In this document: positions 8,491 to 16,141 of the stretch, one piece after another
Layout: each line of letters opens with the position of its first letter
Position numbering within the stretch: position 1 is the first letter of the stretch
Assembly (NCBI GenBank): GCA_016709305.1
Contig: JADJNA010000047.1
Span: forward strand, 248,001 to 312,000
Reading direction: 5' to 3'
DNA: 64,000 nt
Source: Candidatus Villigracilis saccharophilus
GTDB lineage: Bacteria > Chloroflexota > Anaerolineae > Anaerolineales > Villigracilaceae
Translations under genes and position numbers: made by a program
The notes under the pieces: model-generated
The model's database searches: none
Told to the model about the DNA's origin: nothing
What the model saw: only the letters and a program-made list of their open reading frames with translations

Positions 8491-8916
8491 ATGAACCAGC
8501 ATCTACATATCGTCACATTGGGCGTGAGGGATTTCAAAAAATCTGTTGAATTTTATTCAAAGATACTTGGATGGAAACCATCCAGTAATACCAATGATGA
8601 TATTGCATTTTTTCAGGCAGGCGGCGTGGTGCTGGCAGTTTATCCGCGTGAGAAGTTGGCAGAGGATGCGATGACTTCGCCAGAGTTCAGCGGATTTTCT
8701 GGAATCACGCTGGCGTACAATGCAAGAAGCGAAGCGGAAGTGAATGAGATCATTGGGGATTTGAAATCCAAAGGTGTGAAAATCGTCAAAGAACCGCAAA
8801 AAGTTTTTTGGGGCGGATATAGTTCCTATTTTGCCGACCCCGATGATTATCATTGGGAAGTGGCGTATAACCCGTTCTTTGCATTCGATGAAAGTGGCAA
8901 TCTGGAGTTGGAATAA
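8491..8916 (+). CDS. VOC family protein (glyoxalase/bleomycin-resistance fold)
   Basis: The 141-aa product has the vicinal-oxygen-chelate fold: HLHIVTLGVRDFKKSVEFYSK at the start and YFADPDDYHWEVAYNP at the end, with metal-ligand candidates His and Glu in those segments. Members bind a divalent metal and act on small thiol adducts, antibiotics or aromatic diols; the substrate here cannot be read from sequence. I chose ATG 8491 because AGGAG lies six bases upstream; a GTG at 8485 falls inside that site. A palindromic repeat follows the gene. Confidence 0.85.
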   Translation: MNQHLHIVTLGVRDFKKSVEFYSKILGWKPSSNTNDDIAFFQAGGVVLAVYPREKLAEDAMTSPEFSGFSGITLAYNARSEAEVNEIIGDLKSKGVKIVKEPQKVFWGGYSSYFADPDDYHWEVAYNPFFAFDESGNLELE

Positions 8917-8922
8917 ATTGCA

Positions 8923-8942
8923 GGGGCGAGGTATCTCGCCCC
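8923..8942. repeat. dispersed palindrome, GTAGGGGCG family
   Basis: GGGGCGAG and CTCGCCCC form a hairpin just upstream of the decayed glmS copy. A similar element precedes the intact glmS. Confidence 0.75.
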
Positions 8943-8984
8943 CTTCACCACCTAATTAGGATTGTCTAGAATTGAAGAATACGA

Positions 8985-9365
8985 ATACCAATAAAGAATA
9001 AGCATTGGGTCCCATTCTGATCGCGGCAGCGGAGAGATTAACTTATCGTGGATACGACTCTGTCGGTGCGGCGACCATCAACAATGGAAAGATTGATTTA
9101 CGCAAAGATACTGGCAAGGTGGATTCGGTGGCGGCGAAATATAACATCGCCGAGACGCGCGGACAGCGCGGGATTACGCAGTTGCGTTTGGCGAACCATC
9201 ACAAGACCATTCACAGCCGCATTTGGATTCAAACGGTGACATGGCTGGCGCGCACAATGGCAACGTTGTGAACAAGGTGGGACTACGTTTGGAATTCATG
9301 GCGGAAGGTATGACAGTCCTTTCGCAGAATGATGATGAGACATGCGTCCATGCGGGAAAATCATA
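8985..9365 (+). pseudogene. decayed 5' fragment of glmS
   Basis: This stretch is a partial copy of the first ~400 bases of the intact glmS at 10885. Bases 9113-9150 are identical over 38 nt to 11035-11072. The copy lacks the start codon and the N-terminal catalytic Cys. It carries an in-frame TAA where glmS has GAA (about 8999) and has lost about nine bases near 9187, where the intact gene reads ATGGGCGAC. It also contains frameshifting changes near 9200 and stops matching near 9360. It cannot make a functional glutaminase domain. The copy is separated from glmS by the DUF2202 and DUF5519 genes. Confidence 0.88.
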
Positions 9366-9500
9366 ATTTCCACACTCTAAAAATCATTTTCAAATCTTGA
9401 AGCTATCTTTACATGGGCTTTATATGGGGAAACTATCATGGGGACATCGTTGCAGGAAGCAGCGAATAAAATTCAAAAATAACTTTTATAAGGAGTTCCC

Positions 9501-10241
9501 ATGTTAAACAATTTCAAGAAGATTACGATCGGCATTCTGTTGGCGGCTTTGGTGATTGAAGCAGGTGCAACTACATTCAACGCATACGCACAATCTGCGA
9601 CTGCACCCACTTCGTACGGAAGCGGCGTTGACCTGATCAACATTCCCGCGTCGAGCTTGAGCGCGGATGAAGCTGCCAGCCTGCTTTTCATGCGTGAAGA
9701 GGAAAAGCTCGCGCGCGATGTGTATAACGCTCTTTATGCGACCTGGGCGTACCCGACCTTTCAGAATATTGCAGCCAGCGAACAGAAGCACATGGACGCG
9801 ATCAAAGTATTGCTCGACCGCTACGCTCTGACCGACCCCGCGCTTGCTCCTGGAAAATTCACAGACCCGACCCTGCAGGCGCTTTACGACCAGCTCGTCG
9901 CACAGGGATCGATTTCACTGGTGGAAGCATTCAAGGTCGGAACTGCCATCGAGGAGATCGATATCCGTGACTTACAGACCCGCACCCAGCTCACCGACAA
10001 TGCCGACATTCAGTGGGTTTACAACAGCCTGCTGAACGGTTCCTACAACCACTTGAAAGCTTTCGCCAACGCACTCTCAAGACAAACAGGCGAGACCTAC
10101 CAACCCCAGTATCTCTCTGCTGATGCGTACCAGAGCATTGTGACAGGCTCCATGGGCCAAGGGAATCAAGGTGGTAACGCTCAAGGCATGAGCGGACGTT
10201 CGCAAGGTATGGGACGGGGCGGAAGATGGCAGAAACCGTAA
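9501..10241 (+). CDS. DUF2202 ferritin-like secreted protein
   Basis: The 246-aa product begins with a Sec signal peptide (hydrophobic core IGILLAALVIEAGATTF, cleavage probably after AYA). It continues with a DUF2202 domain of about 140 residues. The helical segments LLFMREEEKLARDVYNALY, SEQKHMDAIKVLL and GSYNHLKAFANAL supply Glu/His patterns typical of ferritin-like di-iron bundles. The C-terminal 35 residues are a Gly/Gln-rich tail ending in basic residues. It probably acts outside the cytoplasm, possibly in metal binding or redox stress; this is inference. An AAGGAG lies upstream, and a good terminator follows. Confidence 0.85.
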   Translation: MLNNFKKITIGILLAALVIEAGATTFNAYAQSATAPTSYGSGVDLINIPASSLSADEAASLLFMREEEKLARDVYNALYATWAYPTFQNIAASEQKHMDAIKVLLDRYALTDPALAPGKFTDPTLQALYDQLVAQGSISLVEAFKVGTAIEEIDIRDLQTRTQLTDNADIQWVYNSLLNGSYNHLKAFANALSRQTGETYQPQYLSADAYQSIVTGSMGQGNQGGNAQGMSGRSQGMGRGGRWQKP

Positions 10242-10259
10242 TTTACGTGTAAATGAAAC

Positions 10260-10292
10260 AATCACCCTGAAGGGTCATTCTTCAGGGTGATT
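10260..10292. terminator. intrinsic terminator between convergent genes
   Basis: AATCACCCTGAAG and CTTCAGGGTGATT form a perfect 13-bp stem, followed by a T-rich tract. It separates the DUF2202 gene from the convergent DUF5519 gene. Confidence 0.85.
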
Positions 10293-10298
10293 GTTATT

Positions 10299-10625
10299 TT
10301 AACTTCTCTTTTGTTTCAATGCGATTTCGTAAGAGCGCTTGAGCAGTGCAATCGCTCGGTCCACGTCCGCTTCTTCACGCAGGTAAAAACTGACCCAGCC
10401 TGTCTCGGGCAGAATGTGATGCGGCCCGGCTTCTTTTGCGGCTACGATCTCATCACGAATCTTTTTGGGGAAGGGAATATCCACAAGCGAGTCGCCGTGG
10501 ATGTGACCGATCTCGCGTTTGCCGATGCGAAATTCCGTGCCGCCGAAGCGGTGTGGATGGGTTTCGATTCCCTGCCAGGTAAGTAAGGTATTAACTATTC
10601 GTTTTGATGCGCCGCGAACTGACAT
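10299..10625 (-). CDS. DUF5519 (luciferase-type) family protein
   Basis: The 108-aa product matches the small family named after a plant-like luciferase domain (DUF5519). Diagnostic segments are HPHRFGGTEFRIGKREIGHIHG, with clustered His residues, then VDIPFPKKIRDEIV and HHILPETGWVSFYLR. Members are cytosolic; their function is not established. The gene is on its own strand between two plus-strand genes. A plus-strand frame covering the same bases is only its shadow. Confidence 0.78.
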   Translation of the reverse strand: MSVRGASKRIVNTLLTWQGIETHPHRFGGTEFRIGKREIGHIHGDSLVDIPFPKKIRDEIVAAKEAGPHHILPETGWVSFYLREEADVDRAIALLKRSYEIALKQKRS

Positions 10626-10812
10626 GTTTTCTCCGATATAGAAGAGCGACCCTGCAAGATCGTTGAGAAGACATGTGTAGTCTGGGCGGGTCGCCCCTAC
10701 GTGATAATCACAGAACGCATGGCGGAAGGTACTTCTTACTTAGTGAGTATCATCATCTTATGCGAGGACGGGGGATGGCATATAATCCATCAAATAAACA
10801 TTTTCAATTATT

Positions 10813-10859
10813 GTAGGGGCGGAGCAATACCCTAACGGGCGCATGTGCTCCGCCCCTAC
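10813..10859. repeat. dispersed palindrome upstream of glmS, GTAGGGGCG family
   Basis: GTAGGGGCGGAGCA (10813-10826) and TGCTCCGCCCCTAC (10846-10859) form a perfect 14-bp stem with a 19-nt loop, 25 bp before the glmS start. A half copy (GGGCGGGTCGCCCCTAC) lies at about 10683-10699. I see nothing resembling a glmS ribozyme in the 260-bp gap. Confidence 0.8.
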
Positions 10860-10884
10860 GTAATCAACAAGGAGAAAATATTAC

Positions 10885-12672
10885 ATGTGTGGAATTTTCG
10901 GTTACGTTACCAATAAAGAAGAAGCGCTCGGGCCTATTTTGATCGCGGCGGCGGAGCGACTTACTTATCGCGGGTATGACTCGGTGGGGGCAGCGACGTT
11001 GAATAGTGGGAAGATCGATCTGCGAAAAGATGTGGGCAAGGTGGATTCGGTGGCGGCGAAATATAACATCGCGGAGATGCGTGGACAGCGCGGGATTACG
11101 CAATTGAGATGGGCGACGTTTGGCGAGCCATCACAAGTTAACTCACAGCCGCACCTGGATTCAAACGGCAACATGGTTGGCGCGCATAATGGTAACGTCG
11201 TCAACAATGTGGAACTGCGTTTGGAATTTATGGCGGAGGGAATGACTGTCCGTTCGCAGAATGATGGCGAGACATGTGTGCATGCAGTGGAAAGATATAT
11301 CAGCCGCGGATATGAATTCATTGACGCGATTCGACTCGCGTACGGCGACCTCGAAGGTGATTATGCTTTTGTCATCGGGCGCGCGAATGATGACAAGTTG
11401 TACGCGTTCAAAAAAGGATCGGGCATGGTGATCGGCATCGGAGATGGCTTCACTTGTCTTTCGTCTGACCTGCCTTCGATATTGCCGCTCACCCGCGAAG
11501 TCATCCGCCCGCAGGATGGGGAGATCGTGACGTTGTGGGCGGACCGCGTGGAAGTGCGCTCTGTCAAAGATGGAAAAATAATTCAACGCATGCCAGAAAC
11601 AGTTACGGAGTCGATGGATGCGGTGCAGAAGGGCGGGTATCCGCATTTTATGTTGAAAGAGATCCACGAGCAGGCACAAGTCGCCCGTGAGTTGATCCAC
11701 TTGTTGGATGGCAGTCCCGATGTGCAGCCGTTGGTCGAAAAGATGAAGAACGCGCGTCATCTGTATTTAATCGGATGCGGCACGAGTTATCACGCGGCGG
11801 CGGTGGGCTCGGTATACATCGCGCAACTGGCGGGGCTGACCGCTATCCCCGTGCTTGCGCCGCAGTTCATCGCGCAATACGCACCCGCGGTTGGATATGA
11901 AGACGTTGGGATTTTCGTCAGCCAATCGGGCGAGACCAAGGATGTGCTCAACGCGTTGGAAGCCGCCGAGAAGCGCGGCATGGCTTGTTTTGGATTGGCG
12001 AACGTGGTGGGCTCGACGTTGACGAAGGCAACTTCGTTCTGCCTACCCTTGTGCTGCGGATACGAAATCAGCGTGCCAGCCACGAAGACATTTACCAACC
12101 AGGTCGTGACGTTCCTGTATCTGGCGTATCGACTCGCTGGCAAAGACACGAGCGAACTTTTGCGAATCCCTGAATTGATGGAGCAGACGATCGAGATGGT
12201 CGGACCGCAGATCGAAGCGATCGGGAAAGATATCAACGAGTGGAACGATATGTACTGTCTCGGCTACGGCGCGACTTATCCCATTGCCTTGGAAGGCGCA
12301 TTGAAATTAAAAGAAATCACCTACGCCCACTGCGAAGGCATGCTCTCGACCGAGTTCAAACACGGACCACTCTCCGCGGTGAGCAAGGGATTCCCGATCG
12401 TCTTTGTAGCGGGACCGAACGATGTGCCGCTCATCATCAGTGGGATCAACGAAGTGAAAGTGCGTGGCGCACGCACGATCACCATCGGCGAAGAGGACGC
12501 CCGCCTGCGCGCCAACGGCGATGACTTGGTGGTTATTCCCAAGTCAGATGCGCAGATCAGCGCCTTGTTGGGAGTCCTGCCGTTGCAGTTGTTGTCGTAT
12601 CACATGAGTGTGATGCGCGGGTTTGATCCCGATTTCCCGAGGAATTTGAGCAAAACGCTGACGGTGGATTGA
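10885..12672 (+). CDS. glmS: glutamine--fructose-6-phosphate aminotransferase (isomerizing)
   Basis: This enzyme makes glucosamine-6-phosphate from fructose-6-phosphate and glutamine, the first step of amino-sugar supply for the cell wall. The 595-aa product begins MCGIFGYVTN, where Cys2 becomes the N-terminal glutaminase nucleophile. The glutaminase domain contains RGYDSVGAA, RWATFGEPS and HNGNVVNN. Two SIS sugar-isomerase domains follow (SQSGETKDVLNALE; GYGATYPIALEGALKLKEI). It ends FPRNLSKTLTVD, matching the family C-terminus. An AAGGAG precedes ATG 10885. A broken copy of its 5' end lies about 1.9 kb upstream. Confidence 0.97.
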   Translation: MCGIFGYVTNKEEALGPILIAAAERLTYRGYDSVGAATLNSGKIDLRKDVGKVDSVAAKYNIAEMRGQRGITQLRWATFGEPSQVNSQPHLDSNGNMVGAHNGNVVNNVELRLEFMAEGMTVRSQNDGETCVHAVERYISRGYEFIDAIRLAYGDLEGDYAFVIGRANDDKLYAFKKGSGMVIGIGDGFTCLSSDLPSILPLTREVIRPQDGEIVTLWADRVEVRSVKDGKIIQRMPETVTESMDAVQKGGYPHFMLKEIHEQAQVARELIHLLDGSPDVQPLVEKMKNARHLYLIGCGTSYHAAAVGSVYIAQLAGLTAIPVLAPQFIAQYAPAVGYEDVGIFVSQSGETKDVLNALEAAEKRGMACFGLANVVGSTLTKATSFCLPLCCGYEISVPATKTFTNQVVTFLYLAYRLAGKDTSELLRIPELMEQTIEMVGPQIEAIGKDINEWNDMYCLGYGATYPIALEGALKLKEITYAHCEGMLSTEFKHGPLSAVSKGFPIVFVAGPNDVPLIISGINEVKVRGARTITIGEEDARLRANGDDLVVIPKSDAQISALLGVLPLQLLSYHMSVMRGFDPDFPRNLSKTLTVD

Positions 12673-12696
12673 GTTGCTTGAAACAAAGGAACATAT

Positions 12697-13527
12697 ATGG
12701 ATATTGAAGAAATCAATGATTGGGATCATTTTGCTCATATTGCAGAAAGACTCTCAAGGTTAGGTCCCGATGGTCCCAACATATTTCGAGGGCAGGCAAA
12801 TCATGAATGGCTGCTGCGTCCTTCAATAACCAGGATTTTGTTGGAACATAATGTTGACCTCGAAAGATGTCTTGAAATAGAGAGAAAATCAGTCAAAGCT
12901 TTTCAAGAAAAAGCTCACTTGTTTGAGCCTTCTGTGAAAGATTTGAGAAAAGATGACATTTTATCTTGGTGGGAATGGATGCAGCATTATGGTGCTCCTA
13001 CCAGATTGCTTGACTGGACTGTGTCTCCATATGTTGCGCTTTACTTCGCTGTTGAAAATCTAGAACAGACAGATGCAGATGCAGCCTTATTTCGTCTTGA
13101 CGCGGGACATTTATCATTCGTAATGGATATACGGCACAAAGAAGAAGGTGGGGCTGCTCAATATTCGCTAAAGAACATTGGATTGTCACTTCTTGGCAAC
13201 AAATATGAGAAGAGTATTGCTGTAATAGGAAACCCACTACCCTCAAATAGGATGGTTGCACAAAGAAGTAGCTTTACGGTTTGCACTGAATTACTTGAAG
13301 ATCACGACAAGGTTGCTGACAGTGTTGTATTTGATCATGCTCATGGAGGCGAGGGCAAAAGTATCGTAACCAAGTATATTGTGAAGAGAAACCTCAAACA
13401 TCAATTTTTGGCAAATCTTGAAATGATGAACATTAATGCAAGTACCTTATTTCCAGGAATTGATGGACTTGGGAAATCTATCAAAGAATTAATTGGTGTA
13501 TTAATATGGAGAGGCAACAAGAAATAA
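12697..13527 (+). CDS. FRG domain-containing protein
   Basis: The 276-aa product carries the FRG domain, named for its F-R-G-Q motif, here NIFRGQANHEWLLRPSITR near residues 28-46. Conserved HYGAPTRLLDWTVSPYVALYFAVE follows near residues 97-120. FRG proteins are soluble, often found in accessory or defence-linked regions, and their biochemical role is unclear. The gene is noticeably richer in A and T than its neighbours and uses codons such as AAA, ATA and TTA more often, which hints at horizontal acquisition. It begins 24 bp after glmS, probably read from the same transcript. Confidence 0.85.
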   Translation: MDIEEINDWDHFAHIAERLSRLGPDGPNIFRGQANHEWLLRPSITRILLEHNVDLERCLEIERKSVKAFQEKAHLFEPSVKDLRKDDILSWWEWMQHYGAPTRLLDWTVSPYVALYFAVENLEQTDADAALFRLDAGHLSFVMDIRHKEEGGAAQYSLKNIGLSLLGNKYEKSIAVIGNPLPSNRMVAQRSSFTVCTELLEDHDKVADSVVFDHAHGGEGKSIVTKYIVKRNLKHQFLANLEMMNINASTLFPGIDGLGKSIKELIGVLIWRGNKK

Positions 13528-13669
13528 GACACGACAAGGTTTTAAGTGAGATGGGGCTTCGGGCGGTCCGCTTTCGGAATGAAGAGGTTATGAAGAACTT
13601 GTCCGCTGTGGTTGGGAAGATTAGCGAACTTATTATGTGATGGGTTTGGCAAATTTCAGCTAAAAGTTC

Positions 13670-13698
13670 TTGACACATAATATCCCCTCGCATAAAAT
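13670..13698 (+). promoter_or_regulatory. strong sigma70-type promoter
   Basis: TTGACA (13670-13675), a 17-bp spacer, and TAAAAT (13693-13698). It faces a short open frame with a strong ribosome site and the hairpins before the RIO kinase gene. Confidence 0.75.
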
Positions 13699-13743
13699 AA
13701 GAGCAATATCGTCCAAAATAAAGAAAAGGAGGCACGAAAAAAT

Positions 13744-13806
13744 ATGACAACCATTTACTCACCTAAAAATTCTGTTTTGAGCGCGCCTCCCGCAGTCGGA
13801 TTTTAG
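13744..13806 (+). CDS. 20-codon short ORF, candidate leader peptide
   Basis: The frame begins ATG-ACA-ACC-ATT and ends TTT-TAG, encoding a 20-residue peptide (MTTIYSPKNS...PPAVGF). A strong ribosome site, AAAGGAGG, lies about a dozen bases upstream and a near-consensus promoter lies at 13670. The ribosome site can pair with GCCTCC inside the frame (13728-13736 with 13782-13790, eight of nine pairs), which would put the start codon in a loop. Two hairpins follow before the kinase gene. The pattern suits a regulatory leader, but no homologue is known to me. Confidence 0.45.
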   Translation: MTTIYSPKNSVLSAPPAVGF

Positions 13807-13838
13807 CAACGATTTAATTCGTTTATTTTGATTTATCC

Positions 13839-13869
13839 AACCGCAGGCGTGACTCACCCTGCGGTTTTT
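13839..13869 (+). terminator. intrinsic terminator or attenuator upstream of the RIO kinase gene
   Basis: AACCGCAGG (13839-13847) pairs with CCTGCGGTT (13858-13866), followed by T5. It lies between the short ORF and the kinase gene, so it either ends a small transcript or attenuates read-through. Confidence 0.75.
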
Positions 13870-13881
13870 GATTCTCTGATC

Positions 13882-13906
13882 ATCGCAGGGCGCGCAACCC
13901 TGCGAT
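13882..13906 (+). other. second hairpin in the RIO kinase leader
   Basis: ATCGCAGGG and CCCTGCGAT form a 9-bp stem with a 7-nt loop. No T run follows. Its stem core (GCAGG/CCTGC) repeats that of the preceding terminator hairpin, so the arms could swap partners. Confidence 0.55.
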
Positions 13907-13964
13907 CTTGTTCGCCGCTTATGCAGCACTTCGTCTCGCAGGAGGTTGTAAAGGAAAATAAAAA

Positions 13965-14810
13965 ATGAAAATCGCTTTAAATAATCTGGATGAAGAAGAC
14001 CTGGAAGTACAAAGTTTCATAAAATTCAAAAGTAAAAAACACAAGCTGACAGGCAAACAATCAATAAGTCAACTTGTTTCCCGCGCTGAAAATTATGCAG
14101 ACCCCGATGCAAAATTTGAGAACCCCGATCTAAACGAACTCTCCCGGATGGGCTTTCTGGACGAGTTGATTTCCGGTATCAAAACGGGAAAAGAGGCTTC
14201 GGTCTTTCTTGGTAAAAATTCAACCGGGTTTGTTGCAGTAAAAATTTATACTGACCTGCGGGTGCGGTCATTCAAGCGTGATGCGTCCTATAGAGAAGGC
14301 AGGTTTATCGGTGACGCAAGGATACAAAAGGCCATCGAACAGGGAAGTCAGGCGGGGCTCAACGCGCATCAGATCCTCTGGGTGCAGGAAGAGTTCAAGC
14401 AAATGCAGCATCTTTATCAATACGGCGTTCAAGTGCCGAAAGCAATTGCCGTCAACGGGATTTCGCTCGTAATGGAATTTATCGGGGATGAATACGGAAA
14501 TCCCTCTCCGCGCATCTCAGATCTAAAAATGGAAAAAGATGAAGCAGAGGAAGCCTTCAGACAATCAGTTCAGAATCTAAAATTGATCGTGAGATCAGGC
14601 AAAGTCCATGGCGATTATTCCACTTTCAATATTCTTTGGCACAATGGAAAAGCGGTTGTGATCGATTTTCCGCAAGTGATCGAATTTAAGAATAATCCCA
14701 ATGCGAATGTTTTCCTTGAAAGAGATGTCAATTCTTTGTGCAAATCCTTCATGAAGCAGGGTGTTAAAGCCGACGAAGCAAAAATATTCAGAGAAGTCCG
14801 AGCAGGCTAA
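13965..14810 (+). CDS. RIO-type atypical protein kinase
   Basis: The 281-aa product has the RIO kinase fold. The flexible phosphate-binding segment reads SGIKTGKEASVF (residues 70-81), the ATP lysine is K93 in VAVKIY, the catalytic loop reads VHGDYSTFNIL with D217 and N222, and the metal-binding motif is IDFPQ with D234. All key residues are present, so it should bind ATP and be active. In archaea and eukaryotes RIO proteins help mature the small ribosomal subunit; the bacterial substrate is unknown. AAAGGAAA lies upstream of ATG 13965. The next gene begins 12 bp after its stop, so they form an operon. Confidence 0.88.
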   Translation: MKIALNNLDEEDLEVQSFIKFKSKKHKLTGKQSISQLVSRAENYADPDAKFENPDLNELSRMGFLDELISGIKTGKEASVFLGKNSTGFVAVKIYTDLRVRSFKRDASYREGRFIGDARIQKAIEQGSQAGLNAHQILWVQEEFKQMQHLYQYGVQVPKAIAVNGISLVMEFIGDEYGNPSPRISDLKMEKDEAEEAFRQSVQNLKLIVRSGKVHGDYSTFNILWHNGKAVVIDFPQVIEFKNNPNANVFLERDVNSLCKSFMKQGVKADEAKIFREVRAG

Positions 14811-14822
14811 AAGGAGAACAAA

Positions 14823-15743
14823 ATGAATCCATCGAATCCCAAAAGTGACTTTGTGCATGTAAACGGAATCCGCCTGCATTATCTGGATTGGGGCGGTGAT
14901 GGTCGGACGTTGATCTTTCTGACAGGCATGGGAAGTTCCGCTTACATCTTTGGCGGATTTGCTTCGCTCTTTACGGACAGGTTCCGTGTCCTTGCTCTCA
15001 CCCGCCGCGGACACGGCGATTCCGATACTCCCGAAACAGGCTACGACGCCGACACGCTGACAGAAGATATTCATCAGTTCATGAATGCACTGAATATTGA
15101 TAAAGCCATCGTGGCTGGTCACTCGCTGGCAGGAGTGGAACTCACCCACTTTGCAGCCACTTACCCAGAAAGAGTCGAAAAAATGGTCTATCTCGATGCG
15201 CTGGATGATCGCAGAAAGGAACGGGTGATCATGGAACAGCATCCGCTCAGAAATATGCAAATTAAAAGAGAGGAAAGCGCCCCGCCGCACAGCCTTGAAG
15301 AATATATTGCCACGGTAAAAAGGGATGTCCCCGAATTTACGCGGATATGGAGCGAGGTATGGGACGAGGAAATCTCTCACGGTGTAATGGTAAACGAGGA
15401 AGGAATCTTCATCGATAAAATGCCCGCATCCGTCGAAAAAATGATGGTTGAAAACCTGATCAATGAATACGCCCCAAAAAAAGTAGAGACCATCATCCCG
15501 ATCCTCAGTTTCTATGGGAAGCGAAAGCGCAAACTGACAGACGATTACACTGATGAACAAAAAGCCGCCTATGAAAATTTCCATCAAGATGTAATAGAAC
15601 CTTTTTTCAGCTACATGGTCGCCGAATTCCAAGGCAGGTTTCCGCATGCGAAGATCGTGGTGATCCCTGGCGGGCATCATTACTGCTTCATGGCGCAGGA
15701 GAAACTGGTCCATGATGAAATGCGAAAATTTCTGCTTGACTGA
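14823..15743 (+). CDS. alpha/beta hydrolase
   Basis: The 306-aa product has the alpha/beta hydrolase fold with the nucleophile elbow AGHSLAG (Ser101), oxyanion-region FLTGMGSSAYIF, and a C-terminal GGHHYCF supplying the catalytic His. The substrate cannot be told; the pattern fits esterase, C-C hydrolase or haloperoxidase-like members. An AAGGAG lies before ATG 14823 and the gene is 12 bp after the RIO kinase gene. A hairpin, GACCTGCA/TGCAGGTC (15761-15788), follows without a T run. Confidence 0.85.
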   Translation: MNPSNPKSDFVHVNGIRLHYLDWGGDGRTLIFLTGMGSSAYIFGGFASLFTDRFRVLALTRRGHGDSDTPETGYDADTLTEDIHQFMNALNIDKAIVAGHSLAGVELTHFAATYPERVEKMVYLDALDDRRKERVIMEQHPLRNMQIKREESAPPHSLEEYIATVKRDVPEFTRIWSEVWDEEISHGVMVNEEGIFIDKMPASVEKMMVENLINEYAPKKVETIIPILSFYGKRKRKLTDDYTDEQKAAYENFHQDVIEPFFSYMVAEFQGRFPHAKIVVIPGGHHYCFMAQEKLVHDEMRKFLLD

Positions 15744-15806
15744 TCCAGCCTAATAAACAGGACCTGCATGGTGAACGGCTTGCAGGTCTCGAAGTAACTT
15801 TAGCCC

Positions 15807-15835
15807 TTGCTTATTATCTCAAATTGAGATAAAAT
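15807..15835 (+). promoter_or_regulatory. higBA promoter with palindromic operator
   Basis: TTGCTT (15807-15812), 17 bp, TAAAAT (15830-15835). The spacer holds the perfect palindrome TTATCTCAAATTGAGATAA (15814-15832), which overlaps the -10 box. This is the expected site for autorepression by the antitoxin. Confidence 0.75.
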
Positions 15836-15841
15836 CTTTTC

Positions 15842-16141
15842 ATGCACATCATCACCCGTAAAACGCTGATCCAGTTTTGGGAGAAACATCCCGATAGCCA
15901 AACAGCGTTAATGCGTTGGTTCAAGATCGTGCAAAAAACCGAATTCAATAGTTTTACCGAATTGAGACAAGTATTCCCCTCCGCCGATAAGTTAGACCAT
16001 TGGATCATTTTCAATATAGGCGGCAACAAATACAGGTTGATCACATCCATTCATTTCAACCGCGGCAAAGTTTATATCCGTCATGTTCTGACTCATGCAG
16101 AATATGACCGAGGAGATTGGAAAAATGACACTCCTAAATGA
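15842..16141 (+). CDS. higB: HigB-type mRNA interferase toxin
   Basis: The 99-aa product matches the HigB toxin family of type II toxin-antitoxin systems, ribosome-dependent RNases with a RelE-like fold. Diagnostic segments are FWEKHPDSQTALMRWFKIVQ near the start, then VIFNIGGNKYRLI-like (here WIIFNIGGNKYRLI) and GKVYIRHVLTHAEYDRGDW near the end. It lies directly behind a palindromic operator and its 3' end overlaps the antitoxin gene by 17 bp. Toxin-first order is typical for higBA. The ORF looks intact. Confidence 0.92.
   Translation: MHIITRKTLIQFWEKHPDSQTALMRWFKIVQKTEFNSFTELRQVFPSADKLDHWIIFNIGGNKYRLITSIHFNRGKVYIRHVLTHAEYDRGDWKNDTPK

Noticed and set aside
10287..10586. Plus-strand frame of 99 codons
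   Set aside because: It is the shadow of the DUF5519 gene on the other strand.
10715..10735. Possible second glmS remnant (ATGGCGGAAGGTA)
   Set aside because: Only about 14 bases match, and the flanks do not align with glmS.
10626..10884. Possible glmS ribozyme upstream of glmS
   Set aside because: The conserved ribozyme core is not visible; the gap holds only palindromic repeats.
13481..13762. Minus-strand frame of 93 codons near the RIO leader
   Set aside because: It overlaps the FRG gene end and the leader promoter and has no supporting ribosome site or similarity.
15761..15788. Hairpin GACCTGCA/TGCAGGTC as terminator after the alpha/beta hydrolase
   Set aside because: The stem is clear but there is no T run, so I mention it only within the hydrolase entry.
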